Positions 17,440-25,012 of a DNA stretch of 64,000 bases are shown piece after piece (the first letter of the stretch is position 1; each line of letters starts with the position of its first letter). The DNA lies in NCBI GenBank assembly GCA_023227965.1, contig JALOCA010000008.1, positions 1-64,000 on the forward strand, in the 5' to 3' direction. Below the pieces are notes generated by a model that was not told the DNA's origin, searched no databases, and saw nothing but the letters and a program-made list of their open reading frames with translations. The translations under genes were made by a program, and so were the position numbers. This DNA is from Lentimicrobiaceae bacterium. Lineage in GTDB: Bacteria > Bacteroidota > Bacteroidia > Bacteroidales > JALOCA01.

Positions 17440-17543
17440 TACTGCCAATAATAAATAGGACTTCATGTGGTACGCAGTGCCCGGCATGAAGTCCCGGTTG
17501 AACAAAATTCATAGGAGTTTTTTTCTATGGAGATAACAATGAG
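17440..17543 (+). repeat. Left half of a composite site (K), joined to foreign sequence
   Basis: Arm TACTGCCAA, then the ACTTCATG...CATGAAGT hairpin as in the complete sites. After CCCGGTTGAAC it switches to a different 43-bp stretch with a CATAG...CTATG hairpin instead of recombinase coding sequence. The same switch at the same base occurs at 19828. Bases 17544-17867 contain no supported gene apart from the repeat at 17681. Confidence 0.65.
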
Positions 17544-17680
17544 AAAAAGTAGAAGGGAAAAGTATAATCCGAGTAAAACAGGAGGGTTGGTTATTCCGGA
17601 TTTGGAGTAACCGGTTAATTTCTTTAATGAGTTTTGCCTTTAAATGGTTTGATTTGCTACAAATAGCAAATGTAAAGGCA

Positions 17681-17718
17681 ATAGCCCCGGCTGAGCGCTC
17701 CCGATAGTCATAGGGATG
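17681..17718 (+). repeat. Direct repeat P1 left of the toxin-antitoxin pair
   Basis: ATAGCCCCGGCTGAGCGCTC followed by CCGATAGTCATAGGGATG, with an internal TCCC/GGGA hairpin. A near copy starts at 18531. The pair brackets mntA-hepT. Confidence 0.65.
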
Positions 17719-17867
17719 TTTTTTCGCTTGGAATATAGTGGAATTGATAATTAAGAAAAATAAAAACAGAAAACTATAAATTATCAAAGGATATGGGCAG
17801 GGTTGGGAATTCAGATAAGCGGGGAGCTGCACTATTCTATGACAAAATTCGCCAAATTAATTTTCTT

Positions 17868-17896
17868 TTTGATTGCTAAAAAATTGGTATTTTTGC
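17868..17896 (+). promoter_or_regulatory. Promoter of mntA-hepT
   Basis: TTTG (17868-17871), 16 bp, TATTTTTG (17888-17895) just 4 bases before the ATG at 17900, implying a very short or absent leader. Toxin-antitoxin cassettes usually carry their own promoter. Confidence 0.5.
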
Positions 17897-17899
17897 ATT

Positions 17900-18190
17900 A
17901 TGAAAACATTACAAGAAATAAAAAACACTTTGGGTAGTCATAAAATAAGATTGTTTCATGATTATTCATTAAAATCAATGGCAATTTTTGGCTCTTATTC
18001 TCGTAGAGAACAAAAAGACTCAAGTGATTTGGATATTCTTGTTGAATTTTCCGACAGAATTGGTGTGAAATTTATTGATTTAGCCGAAGAACTAGAAAAT
18101 ATTGTTGGATTGAAGGTGGATTTAGTTTCAAAAAATGGGATTAAGGAAAAGTATTTAAAATCAATTGATTCAGATTTGATATATGTCTAA
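17900..18190 (+). CDS. mntA: MntA-type nucleotidyltransferase antitoxin
   Basis: 97 residues, minimal nucleotidyltransferase fold. The GS motif with its acidic pair is GSYSRRE (31-37) followed by SDLDILV, with D43 and D45 as metal ligands, and the third Asp is D74 in LKVDLVS. In MntA/HepT pairs this enzyme AMPylates a Tyr next to the HEPN active site and so silences the toxin. The start is ATG 17900, matching the family, and not the in-frame codon upstream at 17873. It overlaps the toxin gene by 8 bp. Confidence 0.88.
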   Translation: MKTLQEIKNTLGSHKIRLFHDYSLKSMAIFGSYSRREQKDSSDLDILVEFSDRIGVKFIDLAEELENIVGLKVDLVSKNGIKEKYLKSIDSDLIYV

Positions 18191-18533
18191 GCGTGATACT
18201 TTATTGTTGTTAGATGATATGTTGCAATCGGCGCAAAAGATTAAGCGATATACAAAAGACATTGATTATGGTTCATTTTTAGCTGATGATAAGACTATTG
18301 ACGCTGTAGTTCGGAATTTTGAAATAATTGGAGAAGCTGCCAATCACATTGACCCGGATTTTAGAGATTCAAATCCACAGATTGAATGGAAAAGAATACG
18401 CGGGTTTCGTAATCGGATTGTTCACGATTATTTTGGGGTTGATTATGAAATTGTTTGGAGCATTGTAGAAACGTATTTAGATGAAATGATAGATCGGTTG
18501 GATACGATATTTGAAGATAATAAAGCCACATAG
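18183..18533 (+). CDS. hepT: HepT-type HEPN ribonuclease toxin
   Basis: 116 residues, all-helical HEPN (DUF86) protein. The signature Rx4HxY is RNRIVHDY at 76-83, giving the RNase residues R76 and H81 and the modifiable Y83. It follows mntA with overlap, the standard order for this pair. The target is RNA, tRNA in characterised members. The pair sits between two direct repeats and interrupts the left and right halves of a composite recombination site, suggesting later insertion or rearrangement. Confidence 0.88.
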   Translation: MSKRDTLLLLDDMLQSAQKIKRYTKDIDYGSFLADDKTIDAVVRNFEIIGEAANHIDPDFRDSNPQIEWKRIRGFRNRIVHDYFGVDYEIVWSIVETYLDEMIDRLDTIFEDNKAT

Positions 18534-18568
18534 CCCCGGCTTGAGCGCTCCCGATAGTCATCGAGATG
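18531..18568 (+). repeat. Direct repeat P2 right of the toxin-antitoxin pair
   Basis: TAGCCCCGGCTTGAGCGCTC then CCGATAGTCATCGAGATG, differing from the 17681 copy at a few positions. It begins within the hepT stop codon. Confidence 0.65.
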
Positions 18569-18649
18569 TATTTCTGCAACAAACTATGATAAAAACATAC
18601 ACTAAGCAATTCAATTAGCTAATTAACTAATTAGCTAATTAAAAAATTC

Positions 18650-18745
18650 TTTCAGATATTTTGGATTTTTTAAAAATTATTATATTTGCGAGGGAAAAAA
18701 TAAAGAAATAGCCATTTGGTAGTTATAAGGATGTAGGGCAAATGG
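18650..18745 (+). repeat. Right half of a composite site (K): promoter, hairpin, crossover
   Basis: TTTG (18660-18663), 17 bp, TATATTTG (18681-18688), then the hairpin AATAGCCATTTGGTAGTTAT and GT|AGGGCAA near 18734. The cassette's own end at 19831 reads TTGCTCTA, complementary except for one base. This is the degenerate form of the attI-like part of the complete sites. Confidence 0.55.
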
Positions 18746-18788
18746 TAAAAAAGATCGCGTGTGTAACAAATTAAAAGATAATAGATTT

Positions 18789-19310
18789 ATGAAAAAGACT
18801 TATTTGTTGATTTTTCTTATAGTACTATTTATTATCAGTTGCTCCAAAGAGGATAATGAATTTCGGTTGTCTGATTTTAGTATACCTACTATAAATGGCT
18901 ATTATCAAAGAGATTTAGTAGCAAATATTATAGGGATAGTTGGAACTCCAAATGTTCGATTGGGCAATAGTACAGGTTTTAATAATTCAATATATTATTT
19001 TTTTTGTTATCCAAATCCGTGTTCCAAAGGTTTATGTGCTATTCATATAAAAGCACCAATAAAGAATGAGATAAAGAAATTATGGATAACTCCGGCTTAT
19101 TTTAATAATCAGGGTTCAAATAATTCAATAGATTTAAATAATTCTAGTAATATTTTTATAGGAGGTTCCCCGGTATTTCAAACTGAATTTACATCAAATG
19201 ATTTAACTGTTAATTTATCTCAAATTCCCAATGGTTATTATAGGATTTATTTAAAAGTAAATGGCTATTTATTATACGACAATCTTCTTATTTATAAACT
19301 CAATAAATAA
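18789..19310 (+). CDS. Lipoprotein of unknown function
   Basis: 173 residues from ATG 18789. The signal peptide MKKTYLLIFLIVLFIISC ends in a lipobox with Cys18. The mature part is Asn/Ser/Ile-rich and beta-like, with a CYPNPCSKGLC cluster of Cys residues near 75-85. I do not recognise it. Four bases separate its stop from the next gene, an outer-membrane barrel; the two probably form an operon under the promoter at 18660. Confidence 0.6.
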   Translation: MKKTYLLIFLIVLFIISCSKEDNEFRLSDFSIPTINGYYQRDLVANIIGIVGTPNVRLGNSTGFNNSIYYFFCYPNPCSKGLCAIHIKAPIKNEIKKLWITPAYFNNQGSNNSIDLNNSSNIFIGGSPVFQTEFTSNDLTVNLSQIPNGYYRIYLKVNGYLLYDNLLIYKLNK

Positions 19311-19314
19311 TAAA

Positions 19315-19821
19315 ATGAAAAAGATAATTATTGTTATCGCATTCTTAACTTTTTTTTCCTCTAACTATTTGTTTTCGCAAACTGACAGAAAAATTGGATT
19401 AAGTGGTTCTGTCCAAAGTAGTCAATTTGGAATATCTTTACCTATTTGGTTAGGGGAAAAATTTGTATTAGCACCTGCATTAGATTTTGAATATGCAGAA
19501 AAGATAGGAACAGATTTTTCAATAGGTTTAGCTCCTAGGTTTTATTTTAAAAAGGATAAACTATCGCCATATTTTGGTTTGAAATTAGGTACTTTGATAA
19601 ATATCCCTTCGTCAGATAATACAATAGATTCAAAGACGAAGTATGATTTTATTGGAGGTTTAGCCTTTGGAGCAGAGTACTTTTTAGGGGATAATTTTAG
19701 CCTAGGAGTTGAAGCTCAGGGAAATTTTACAAAATCCGATAAAAATTCGAATAGATTTGGAAATTCTGGTGGATTGAACTTTAATACAGCCACAATGATT
19801 TTTGCAACGATATATTTCTAA
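19315..19821 (+). CDS. Outer-membrane beta-barrel protein
   Basis: 168 residues from ATG 19315, signal peptide about 1-21 (YLFSQ). The mature part alternates polar and hydrophobic residues in strands typical of an eight-stranded porin-family barrel (LAPALDFEYAEKIG, SIGLAPRFYFKKDKL, YFGLKLGTLIN) and ends in an aromatic residue (ATIYF), the usual signal for barrel insertion. Role unknown. It shares a cassette with the lipoprotein upstream. Confidence 0.75.
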   Translation: MKKIIIVIAFLTFFSSNYLFSQTDRKIGLSGSVQSSQFGISLPIWLGEKFVLAPALDFEYAEKIGTDFSIGLAPRFYFKKDKLSPYFGLKLGTLINIPSSDNTIDSKTKYDFIGGLAFGAEYFLGDNFSLGVEAQGNFTKSDKNSNRFGNSGGLNFNTATMIFATIYF

Positions 19822-19827
19822 AAACAA

Positions 19828-19930
19828 CTTGCTCTAATAAATAGGACTTCATGTGGCACGCAGTGCCCGGCATGAAGTCCCGGTTGAACAAAATTCATAG
19901 GAGTTCTTTTCTATGGAGATAACAATAAGA
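19828..19930 (+). repeat. Left half of a composite site (L), joined to foreign sequence
   Basis: CTTGCTCTAATAAATAGG, the ACTTCATG...CATGAAGT hairpin and CCCGGTTGAAC, then the same 43-bp CATAG...CTATG stretch as at 17498. After that the sequence differs from site K and runs into a gene remnant. No G|TT crossover is recognisable here. Confidence 0.6.
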
Positions 19931-19941
19931 ACGAAATAGTG

Positions 19942-20124
19942 ATGGGTGATGATGATAAACATTTGTATTACAGGATATCTATATTAAAAAGAAATACAGA
20001 AAAACGTTTTGAAGTATACCTAACAACAATCGTTAAATTCAAAAATAACTGGGGAAAGATTTACTTTGCATTTATAAAACCATTTCATAAAATGGTAGTT
20101 AAGTCCATGTTGAAAAAATTATAA
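19942..20124 (+). pseudogene. C-terminal remnant of a DUF2867 protein
   Basis: The peptide GDDDKHLYYRISIL ... VKFKNNWGKIYFAFIKPFHK ending KSMLKKL matches, from memory, the last third of DUF2867 domains (DDKHLDFRVS, then NNWFGKLYF and KPFHKLIV). The first two thirds are missing and the break coincides with the truncated composite site. Probably a deletion relic, though the short frame itself is intact. Confidence 0.6.
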
Positions 20125-20145
20125 AAAACACGAACAAGCAACAAG

Positions 20146-20907
20146 ATGAAAGAGACAATAAAGTTTGATAAAGTTGCCGATATATACGATTTCTACGTCA
20201 ATGTTGATTTTGATTTACCTTTTTTCCTAAAAGAGACCGGAGGTGTTAAAAGTGAGATATTGGAATTAATGTGTGGAACAGGGCGGGTATCAATTCCGCT
20301 GCTTGAATCCGGAAGACAAATGACCTGCATTGATTATTCAAAAGGAATGTTAGAAGCATTTGAGCAAAAAATTAAAAACAAAAATTATCCGGTCAATTTA
20401 TTTCAAATGGATATAACAAACCTGGATTTAAATAAAAAATATGGTTTGATAATATTGCCATTTCATTCAATAACTGAGATAATAGCAACTGAATTGCAGA
20501 TAAAAGCATTACAATCAATCTCCTTACATCTTGACAAAAACGGAATTTTTATTTTAACACTTCAAAATCCCAAAACCCGACTAAAATTAGCAGACGGGAT
20601 CCTAAGGACAATGGGAAAATTTCCCATTGGTAAAAATAGACAAATGATTATTTCATATATGAATCAATACAGCGAATCAGACAAGATAGTTTCAGGATTT
20701 CAATTCTATGAAATATTTGATTCGACAAATACTATGGTTGAAAAAAGATTTCTGGAGATAAATTTTAAGCCAATAACTAATTCAGAATTAAGGGATATGA
20801 TTAAGACAACCGGATTAGAAGTAGTTGAAATGTTTGGAGATTACTCCTATAGTAATTTTGACGAAGAGACAAGTAACTTTATGATTTATAAAATGATAAA
20901 AAAATAA
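20146..20907 (+). CDS. Class I SAM-dependent methyltransferase
   Basis: 253 residues. The SAM-binding motif I is LELMCGTGRVSIPLL near residue 40, motif II is CIDYSKGML about 20 residues on, and QMDITNLDL supplies the acidic residue of the next strand. This is the small-molecule/UbiE-like layout (Methyltransf_25), so the substrate is open. It begins 22 bp after the DUF2867 remnant and is followed by an attC-like site. Confidence 0.85.
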   Translation: MKETIKFDKVADIYDFYVNVDFDLPFFLKETGGVKSEILELMCGTGRVSIPLLESGRQMTCIDYSKGMLEAFEQKIKNKNYPVNLFQMDITNLDLNKKYGLIILPFHSITEIIATELQIKALQSISLHLDKNGIFILTLQNPKTRLKLADGILRTMGKFPIGKNRQMIISYMNQYSESDKIVSGFQFYEIFDSTNTMVEKRFLEINFKPITNSELRDMIKTTGLEVVEMFGDYSYSNFDEETSNFMIYKMIKK

Positions 20908-20915
20908 AGCACAAA

Positions 20916-21050
20916 CGCACAACAAGGGCTCATACACCATGCGGGTTTCGGAGGTTTACGATTGTAAGTGCCTTATATTATCTTTGGTTGTCGGAGGAAT
21001 AGAGACGTAGCCCGTACTCCCCAACGTTTCATATTGCCATCGTTAATACT
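20916..21050 (+). repeat. attC-like recombination site M
   Basis: Left arm CGCACAAC (20916-20923) and crossover G21042|TTAATAC. The inner blocks resemble site D (CACCATGCGGGTTTCGGAGG). Its left arm finds no matching start upstream, consistent with deletion at 19.8-20.1 kb. Confidence 0.6.
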
Positions 21051-21080
21051 AAAAAAAACTCACTAACAAAAATAACTGAA

Positions 21081-22148
21081 ATGGAATTAGAAGATTTTGG
21101 ATATAATGATAAACTCGAAAAGTTAAGGATTGAGAATAACCTTAAAGACTTTGAGATTGGCAGGATCGTTTCGGAACATAAAGAAAGATATATTGTTAAG
21201 ACAGGAAAAGGAGAATTAGAAGCAGAGGTAACAGGAAATTTGCGATTTTCAGCAAAGAGTCGTGAAGATTTTCCCGCAGTAGGCGATTGGGTTACATTGA
21301 CAACTTATGATTCTGATTTTGGAATAATTCACAAGATTTTATCTAGATTTTCAGTTATTAAAAGACAAGCAGTAGGCCAATTTGGAGAGATTCAGATAAT
21401 AGCAACAAATATTGATTACGCCTTTATAATCCAGGCTGTTGACAGGGATTTTAATATCAACAGGCTTGAAAGATATCTTACCATATGCAATTCATCAAAG
21501 GTAAGCCCCATTATAATACTCAGTAAGATTGATTTAATAAATGAGCATCAGGTTTCTGAAATATTGAAGAATATAAAAGCTCGGATTAAAAATGTTCCGA
21601 TTATTGCAATAAGTAACAAATCACAGGATGGATACGACACAATAAAAAAGACTATTGAAAAAGGGAAAACATATTGCATGCTTGGTTCTTCAGGTGTTGG
21701 AAAATCCACACTAATCAATAATCTTTCAGGTAAAACCATCATGCAAACTGATACAATAAGCCAGGCTACAAACAAGGGGAGACACGTTACAAGTCACAGA
21801 GAATTGATTATCCTGGAAAATGGCGGAATATTAGTTGACAATCCTGGGATGAGAGAAGTAGGTATTGCCGATTCAACAAGTGGATTAGAAATCACATTCG
21901 ACATGATTGTCGGCTTTTCTCAAAATTGCAAGTTCAAAAATTGTAGCCACACAAACGAGATTGGATGTTCGGTTCTTGAAGCCGTTGAAAAAGGAGAAAT
22001 AGACAAAGCTTCCTACGAAAATTACTTAAAAATGGAAAGAGAAAAAGCTTATTTTGAATCAACGGTTGCTGAAAGACAAAAAAAAGATAAAGACTTCGGA
22101 AAAATGCTAAAGAACTATAAAAAAGACATGAACAAAAATAAATACTAA
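21081..22148 (+). CDS. rsgA: Ribosome small subunit-dependent GTPase A
   Basis: 355 residues in the circularly permuted RsgA layout: N-terminal OB-fold (about 20-95), then the G4-type SKIDL motif before the P-loop GSSGVGKS at about 200-207, the G3 motif DNPGMRE, and a C-terminal zinc knuckle C283, C288, H290, C296 (CKFKNCSHTNEIGC). RsgA checks maturation of the 30S decoding centre and hydrolyses GTP on the ribosome. Being in a cassette array is odd for a housekeeping factor; a second chromosomal copy is likely but not in view. The family also has members linked to stress and antibiotic tolerance. Confidence 0.9.
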   Translation: MELEDFGYNDKLEKLRIENNLKDFEIGRIVSEHKERYIVKTGKGELEAEVTGNLRFSAKSREDFPAVGDWVTLTTYDSDFGIIHKILSRFSVIKRQAVGQFGEIQIIATNIDYAFIIQAVDRDFNINRLERYLTICNSSKVSPIIILSKIDLINEHQVSEILKNIKARIKNVPIIAISNKSQDGYDTIKKTIEKGKTYCMLGSSGVGKSTLINNLSGKTIMQTDTISQATNKGRHVTSHRELIILENGGILVDNPGMREVGIADSTSGLEITFDMIVGFSQNCKFKNCSHTNEIGCSVLEAVEKGEIDKASYENYLKMEREKAYFESTVAERQKKDKDFGKMLKNYKKDMNKNKY

Positions 22149-22278
22149 GCACAACACACAGTATCCAATAAGGGTTCCAGTGGTAATTGGAACATTCTGC
22201 CCCACACAAAAATTTGTGTAGCCTGACAAGTGTATGAAGCCCGCAATACTATACTGTTTCTACACTTAACCATTGTGC
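22149..22278 (+). repeat. attC-like site N, degenerate end of the array
   Basis: Left arm GCACAAC (22149-22155) and right arm ATTGTGC (22272-22278) pair, with inner CACAGTATCC and ATACTATACTG. The crossover base is A, where the other sites have G. Unlike the other sites, the left arm pairs with the right arm of the same site, as in an unrecombined attC. No plus-strand cassette gene follows. Confidence 0.55.
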
Positions 22279-22434
22279 ATCATTGGGAACAAAAAAAATA
22301 ACCAAAAACTAAAAGCTATCTGATAAGATCATTTACACGCTACCGCTCTTGAAAAAAGGGAAGAATGTTACTTGAAACCTATCAAAATTAGCAGAAATTT
22401 GTGGTTTAATATTTTCCGAAACATTTATCATTAA

Positions 22435-24816
22435 TCATTTCCCCTTTTTCCATATCCTTCGCAACAATGCATAAGCTATTCCGGCAAAAGTGATGAATGC
22501 ACCAATCCATACCACAAGAATATTGGGAAAAATTATGGCTTTCACCACTATGTATTCAGGGTTCTTTTCATAAATGCCCAATACAATATGCTGTGGTATA
22601 TCGGAAACTTTCTCAAAACGAATTTTCAACCCGTCTTCCCTGCAAAATCTATCGGAAAATGCTACAGAATCGCCGTCTACTATGTATGAAACGTCCTGTT
22701 TCTGCTTTTTCCCTTTTGCATTTATAAAAGTGTAGTAAGCCGTAATCCTCGCATTAAACTTTTTGTCGCTGTACGATTCCACTTTCAAATTATCGAGTAC
22801 AATTTTATTCCCGTTAGCCCGCAAAGTATCACCCTTTTTCATTTCCTGCTGATGCAACAATGAATATCTGCTGCCTCCCAAAACCGACTGAACATCGGCA
22901 AAAGTGATATACACATAAATATCCTTGCCTATGAAATGTTTGGTTGATGGTTCGTGAACATTTCCCATACGTGGATTTATGTTTATAGAGGGAGAAAGCC
23001 GGAAGAGAGGCTTTGAAAGACTATCGGGGCGGGAAGCATAAAAATCGAGATTATAAAAAACATGCTTACCTTTTATTTCACTGTCCTTATAAACTACAAA
23101 ATATTTGCCCATTGGCATTGGGTGATTTTGTATAAGCACCTGGTTCTCGTTGTTGAGCGAGTTGTCGCCCATAGCAATACCCGAAGTGTTCTGCGAAATG
23201 ATTTTACTTTGCGAAAAAGCCAAAACCACGCCGGTTAAAAAGATAAGAAACCCTGTGTGGGTAAATACCGAAGCAAAATTTTTGCGACGGCAGATATACC
23301 TTGCAAGATAGTCCACCGAAGCACTGAGGGCAAAAAACAGAGCAAAGAGTAAAATCTGGTAAGAAAAAACAGAAATAGAAGTAATTATAGATATTATTAA
23401 AGTAATTGCAAGCCCTGTACCGGCATAAATACCCGTTTTTTTCAATATCCGTTTCATGGAATTTTCCCCATACAACAAATACTGGCTCAGCCCAATACAA
23501 ATAACCATAAGGATAGTAAAAGGCATTTGCCATGTATTGTAAAATGTTACCCTGTCGGCGGGAGGTGCCGCTGATGTATCAAAAAACTTATTTATCAATG
23601 GAATGGAAGTAGCTACAATTATCTGAAATGATGCAAGAAAAACAATTGCCGATGCAAGAAACATTATAAACTCGCGGGAAAGAAGTTTTTCGTTTTCACA
23701 TTTTGGAATTTTTTTTGCCTTTACGGCAAGGATAAAAATTGCAAGAGTAACAAAAAACAGAAGAAAAATAATCAGGTGCAGAGGCAAGCCTTCATTCCCG
23801 AACGAATGGGCAGAAGTTTCTGCCAGCACTCCGCTTCGGGTAAGGTAACTTGCATATAACACAGCAATATAGCCTGCGAAAGAGAAAATATAGGCAAAAA
23901 ATAGAGACTGTTGCTGCTTCTTAGCTATCAGATACAGATGAAGCGTAAGCAAAAGAATCAGCCAGGGAACAAGAGATGCATTTTCCACGGGGTCCCACGA
24001 CCAAAACCCGCCAAAAGTAAGCGACTTGTAAGCCCAGCTTCCGCCCAGCATTATGCCTCCGCCTAAGGTAAACAGGGCAAATAAATTCCACGAAAGGGCG
24101 GGTTTTACCCAAACAAAATAATCACTGCGTCTTAGCGAGGCATAGGCAAAAGCAAAAGGTATAAGCGCAGCAGCATAGCCAAGAAACAATAAAGGAGGAT
24201 GGACCACCATCCAGGGGTTTTCGAGCAACGGATTTAGCCCCTGCCCGTCAATTAATTGCGATATGTAGTTCGTATCCCGAAAAAAAACATCTCCGGCATT
24301 GGTAATACCGTTGCGAAGCAATACAAAAGGGCTGCTTCCCAGGGTAAAGCCACCCACATGCATTCCCAGCAAAGCGGCTGAAAGAAACACCTGCGATATG
24401 GAAACCACAGCCATCACCGGGGCTTCCCATTTGCGGGAAAAAAAAATCAGAATTACACCCAAAATTGCCTGCCACAAAGCCCAGATGATGAAACTTCCCT
24501 CCTGCCCTGCCCAAAAACAGGAAATAACATACTTGACAGGCAAATCGTTGGATGAATACTTCCAAACGTAAGAATACTCATAGTAGTGGTTAAAAATGAG
24601 CAGGTACAAAACAACGGCAACCCCCAGTATTGTAAAACAGTGTATCCAGAACACTTTTCTGGCAACTTTTTTCAGTTTCCCAGAATAGCTTTTTGTTTCA
24701 TTTTCCGAGAGAAAATAATAGATAGCGGAAAAAAGTGCTGTAAAAAAGGCAAGCAAAACAAGGAATTTCCCGATTTCTCCTGCCAATAAATGCTCGCCTG
24801 TATATTGTATGTTCAT
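22435..24816 (-). CDS. ccmF: Cytochrome c haem lyase CcmF/CcsA-type
   Basis: 793 residues, about 14 membrane segments. The periplasmic WWD-type haem-binding block is FGGFWSWDPVENASLVPW, flanked by candidate haem-ligand His residues in HPPLLFLGY and HSFGNEG. A large soluble C-terminal part (about 520-760) precedes the last helix. It attaches haem to CxxCH of apocytochrome c as in system I. The length exceeds E. coli CcmF by about 140 residues, as is common in Bacteroidota. No other ccm genes follow within the window, and the downstream side is the cassette array, so a neighbouring operon may have been cut. Confidence 0.88.
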   Translation of the reverse strand: MNIQYTGEHLLAGEIGKFLVLLAFFTALFSAIYYFLSENETKSYSGKLKKVARKVFWIHCFTILGVAVVLYLLIFNHYYEYSYVWKYSSNDLPVKYVISCFWAGQEGSFIIWALWQAILGVILIFFSRKWEAPVMAVVSISQVFLSAALLGMHVGGFTLGSSPFVLLRNGITNAGDVFFRDTNYISQLIDGQGLNPLLENPWMVVHPPLLFLGYAAALIPFAFAYASLRRSDYFVWVKPALSWNLFALFTLGGGIMLGGSWAYKSLTFGGFWSWDPVENASLVPWLILLLTLHLYLIAKKQQQSLFFAYIFSFAGYIAVLYASYLTRSGVLAETSAHSFGNEGLPLHLIIFLLFFVTLAIFILAVKAKKIPKCENEKLLSREFIMFLASAIVFLASFQIIVATSIPLINKFFDTSAAPPADRVTFYNTWQMPFTILMVICIGLSQYLLYGENSMKRILKKTGIYAGTGLAITLIISIITSISVFSYQILLFALFFALSASVDYLARYICRRKNFASVFTHTGFLIFLTGVVLAFSQSKIISQNTSGIAMGDNSLNNENQVLIQNHPMPMGKYFVVYKDSEIKGKHVFYNLDFYASRPDSLSKPLFRLSPSININPRMGNVHEPSTKHFIGKDIYVYITFADVQSVLGGSRYSLLHQQEMKKGDTLRANGNKIVLDNLKVESYSDKKFNARITAYYTFINAKGKKQKQDVSYIVDGDSVAFSDRFCREDGLKIRFEKVSDIPQHIVLGIYEKNPEYIVVKAIIFPNILVVWIGAFITFAGIAYALLRRIWKKGK

Positions 24817-24933
24817 TCTGCTTTTTAATAAAACACAAACCTACAAAAATTCTTTACTATAGCCGTTCAATGCTAAAAACCGGTATTTTATACCGATTCA
24901 TCGTGTATTATTGCTTACTTCTAGAGAATTTAT

Positions 24934-24963
24934 GTTGGAAAATGATTTTTTTTTGTAGGTTTG
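24934..24963 (+). promoter_or_regulatory. Promoter of the POT transporter gene
   Basis: TTG (24935-24937), 18 bp, TAGGTTTG (24956-24963); the ATG is 49 bp downstream at 25013. Confidence 0.55.
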
Positions 24964-25012
24964 TCCGGAAAAATCTGAAAATTCATTATTAAATAATTTA
25001 AAACTTACATTT

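Larger units (their letters stand above)
199..22278 (+). mobile_element. Integron-like gene cassette array (no complete integrase visible)
   Basis: About 13 units, all with genes on the plus strand, each end in a folded site with a G|TT point. In integrons the first bases of a cassette after G|TT are the reverse complement of its own 3' arm, because both come from one circular form. Seen here in order (5' start / own 3' arm): TTAGGTGTT/AACACCTAA, TTGTAGGCT/AGCCTACAA, TTGGGCG/CGCCCAA, TTGGCTGTA/TACAGCCAA, TTACCGCC/GGCGGTAA, TTGGCTGCC/GGCAGCCAA, TTAGCGCCC/GGGCGCTAA, TTGGCGAGT/ACTCGCTAA (one mismatch), TTATGGCGC/GCGCCAAAA (one mismatch), TTGGCAGTA/TACTGCCAA. Arms differ between units yet match within them, which generic repeats do not explain. 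Only C-terminal scraps of tyrosine recombinase are present, so this may be the middle or end of a chromosomal array, or a cluster of sites without an integrase. Confidence 0.8.

Noticed and set aside
18600..18650. AATTAGCTAATTAACTAATTAGC run as an operator or origin
   Set aside because: A simple AT-rich inverted repeat with no neighbouring replication gene or repeated boxes. Nothing supports a specific role.
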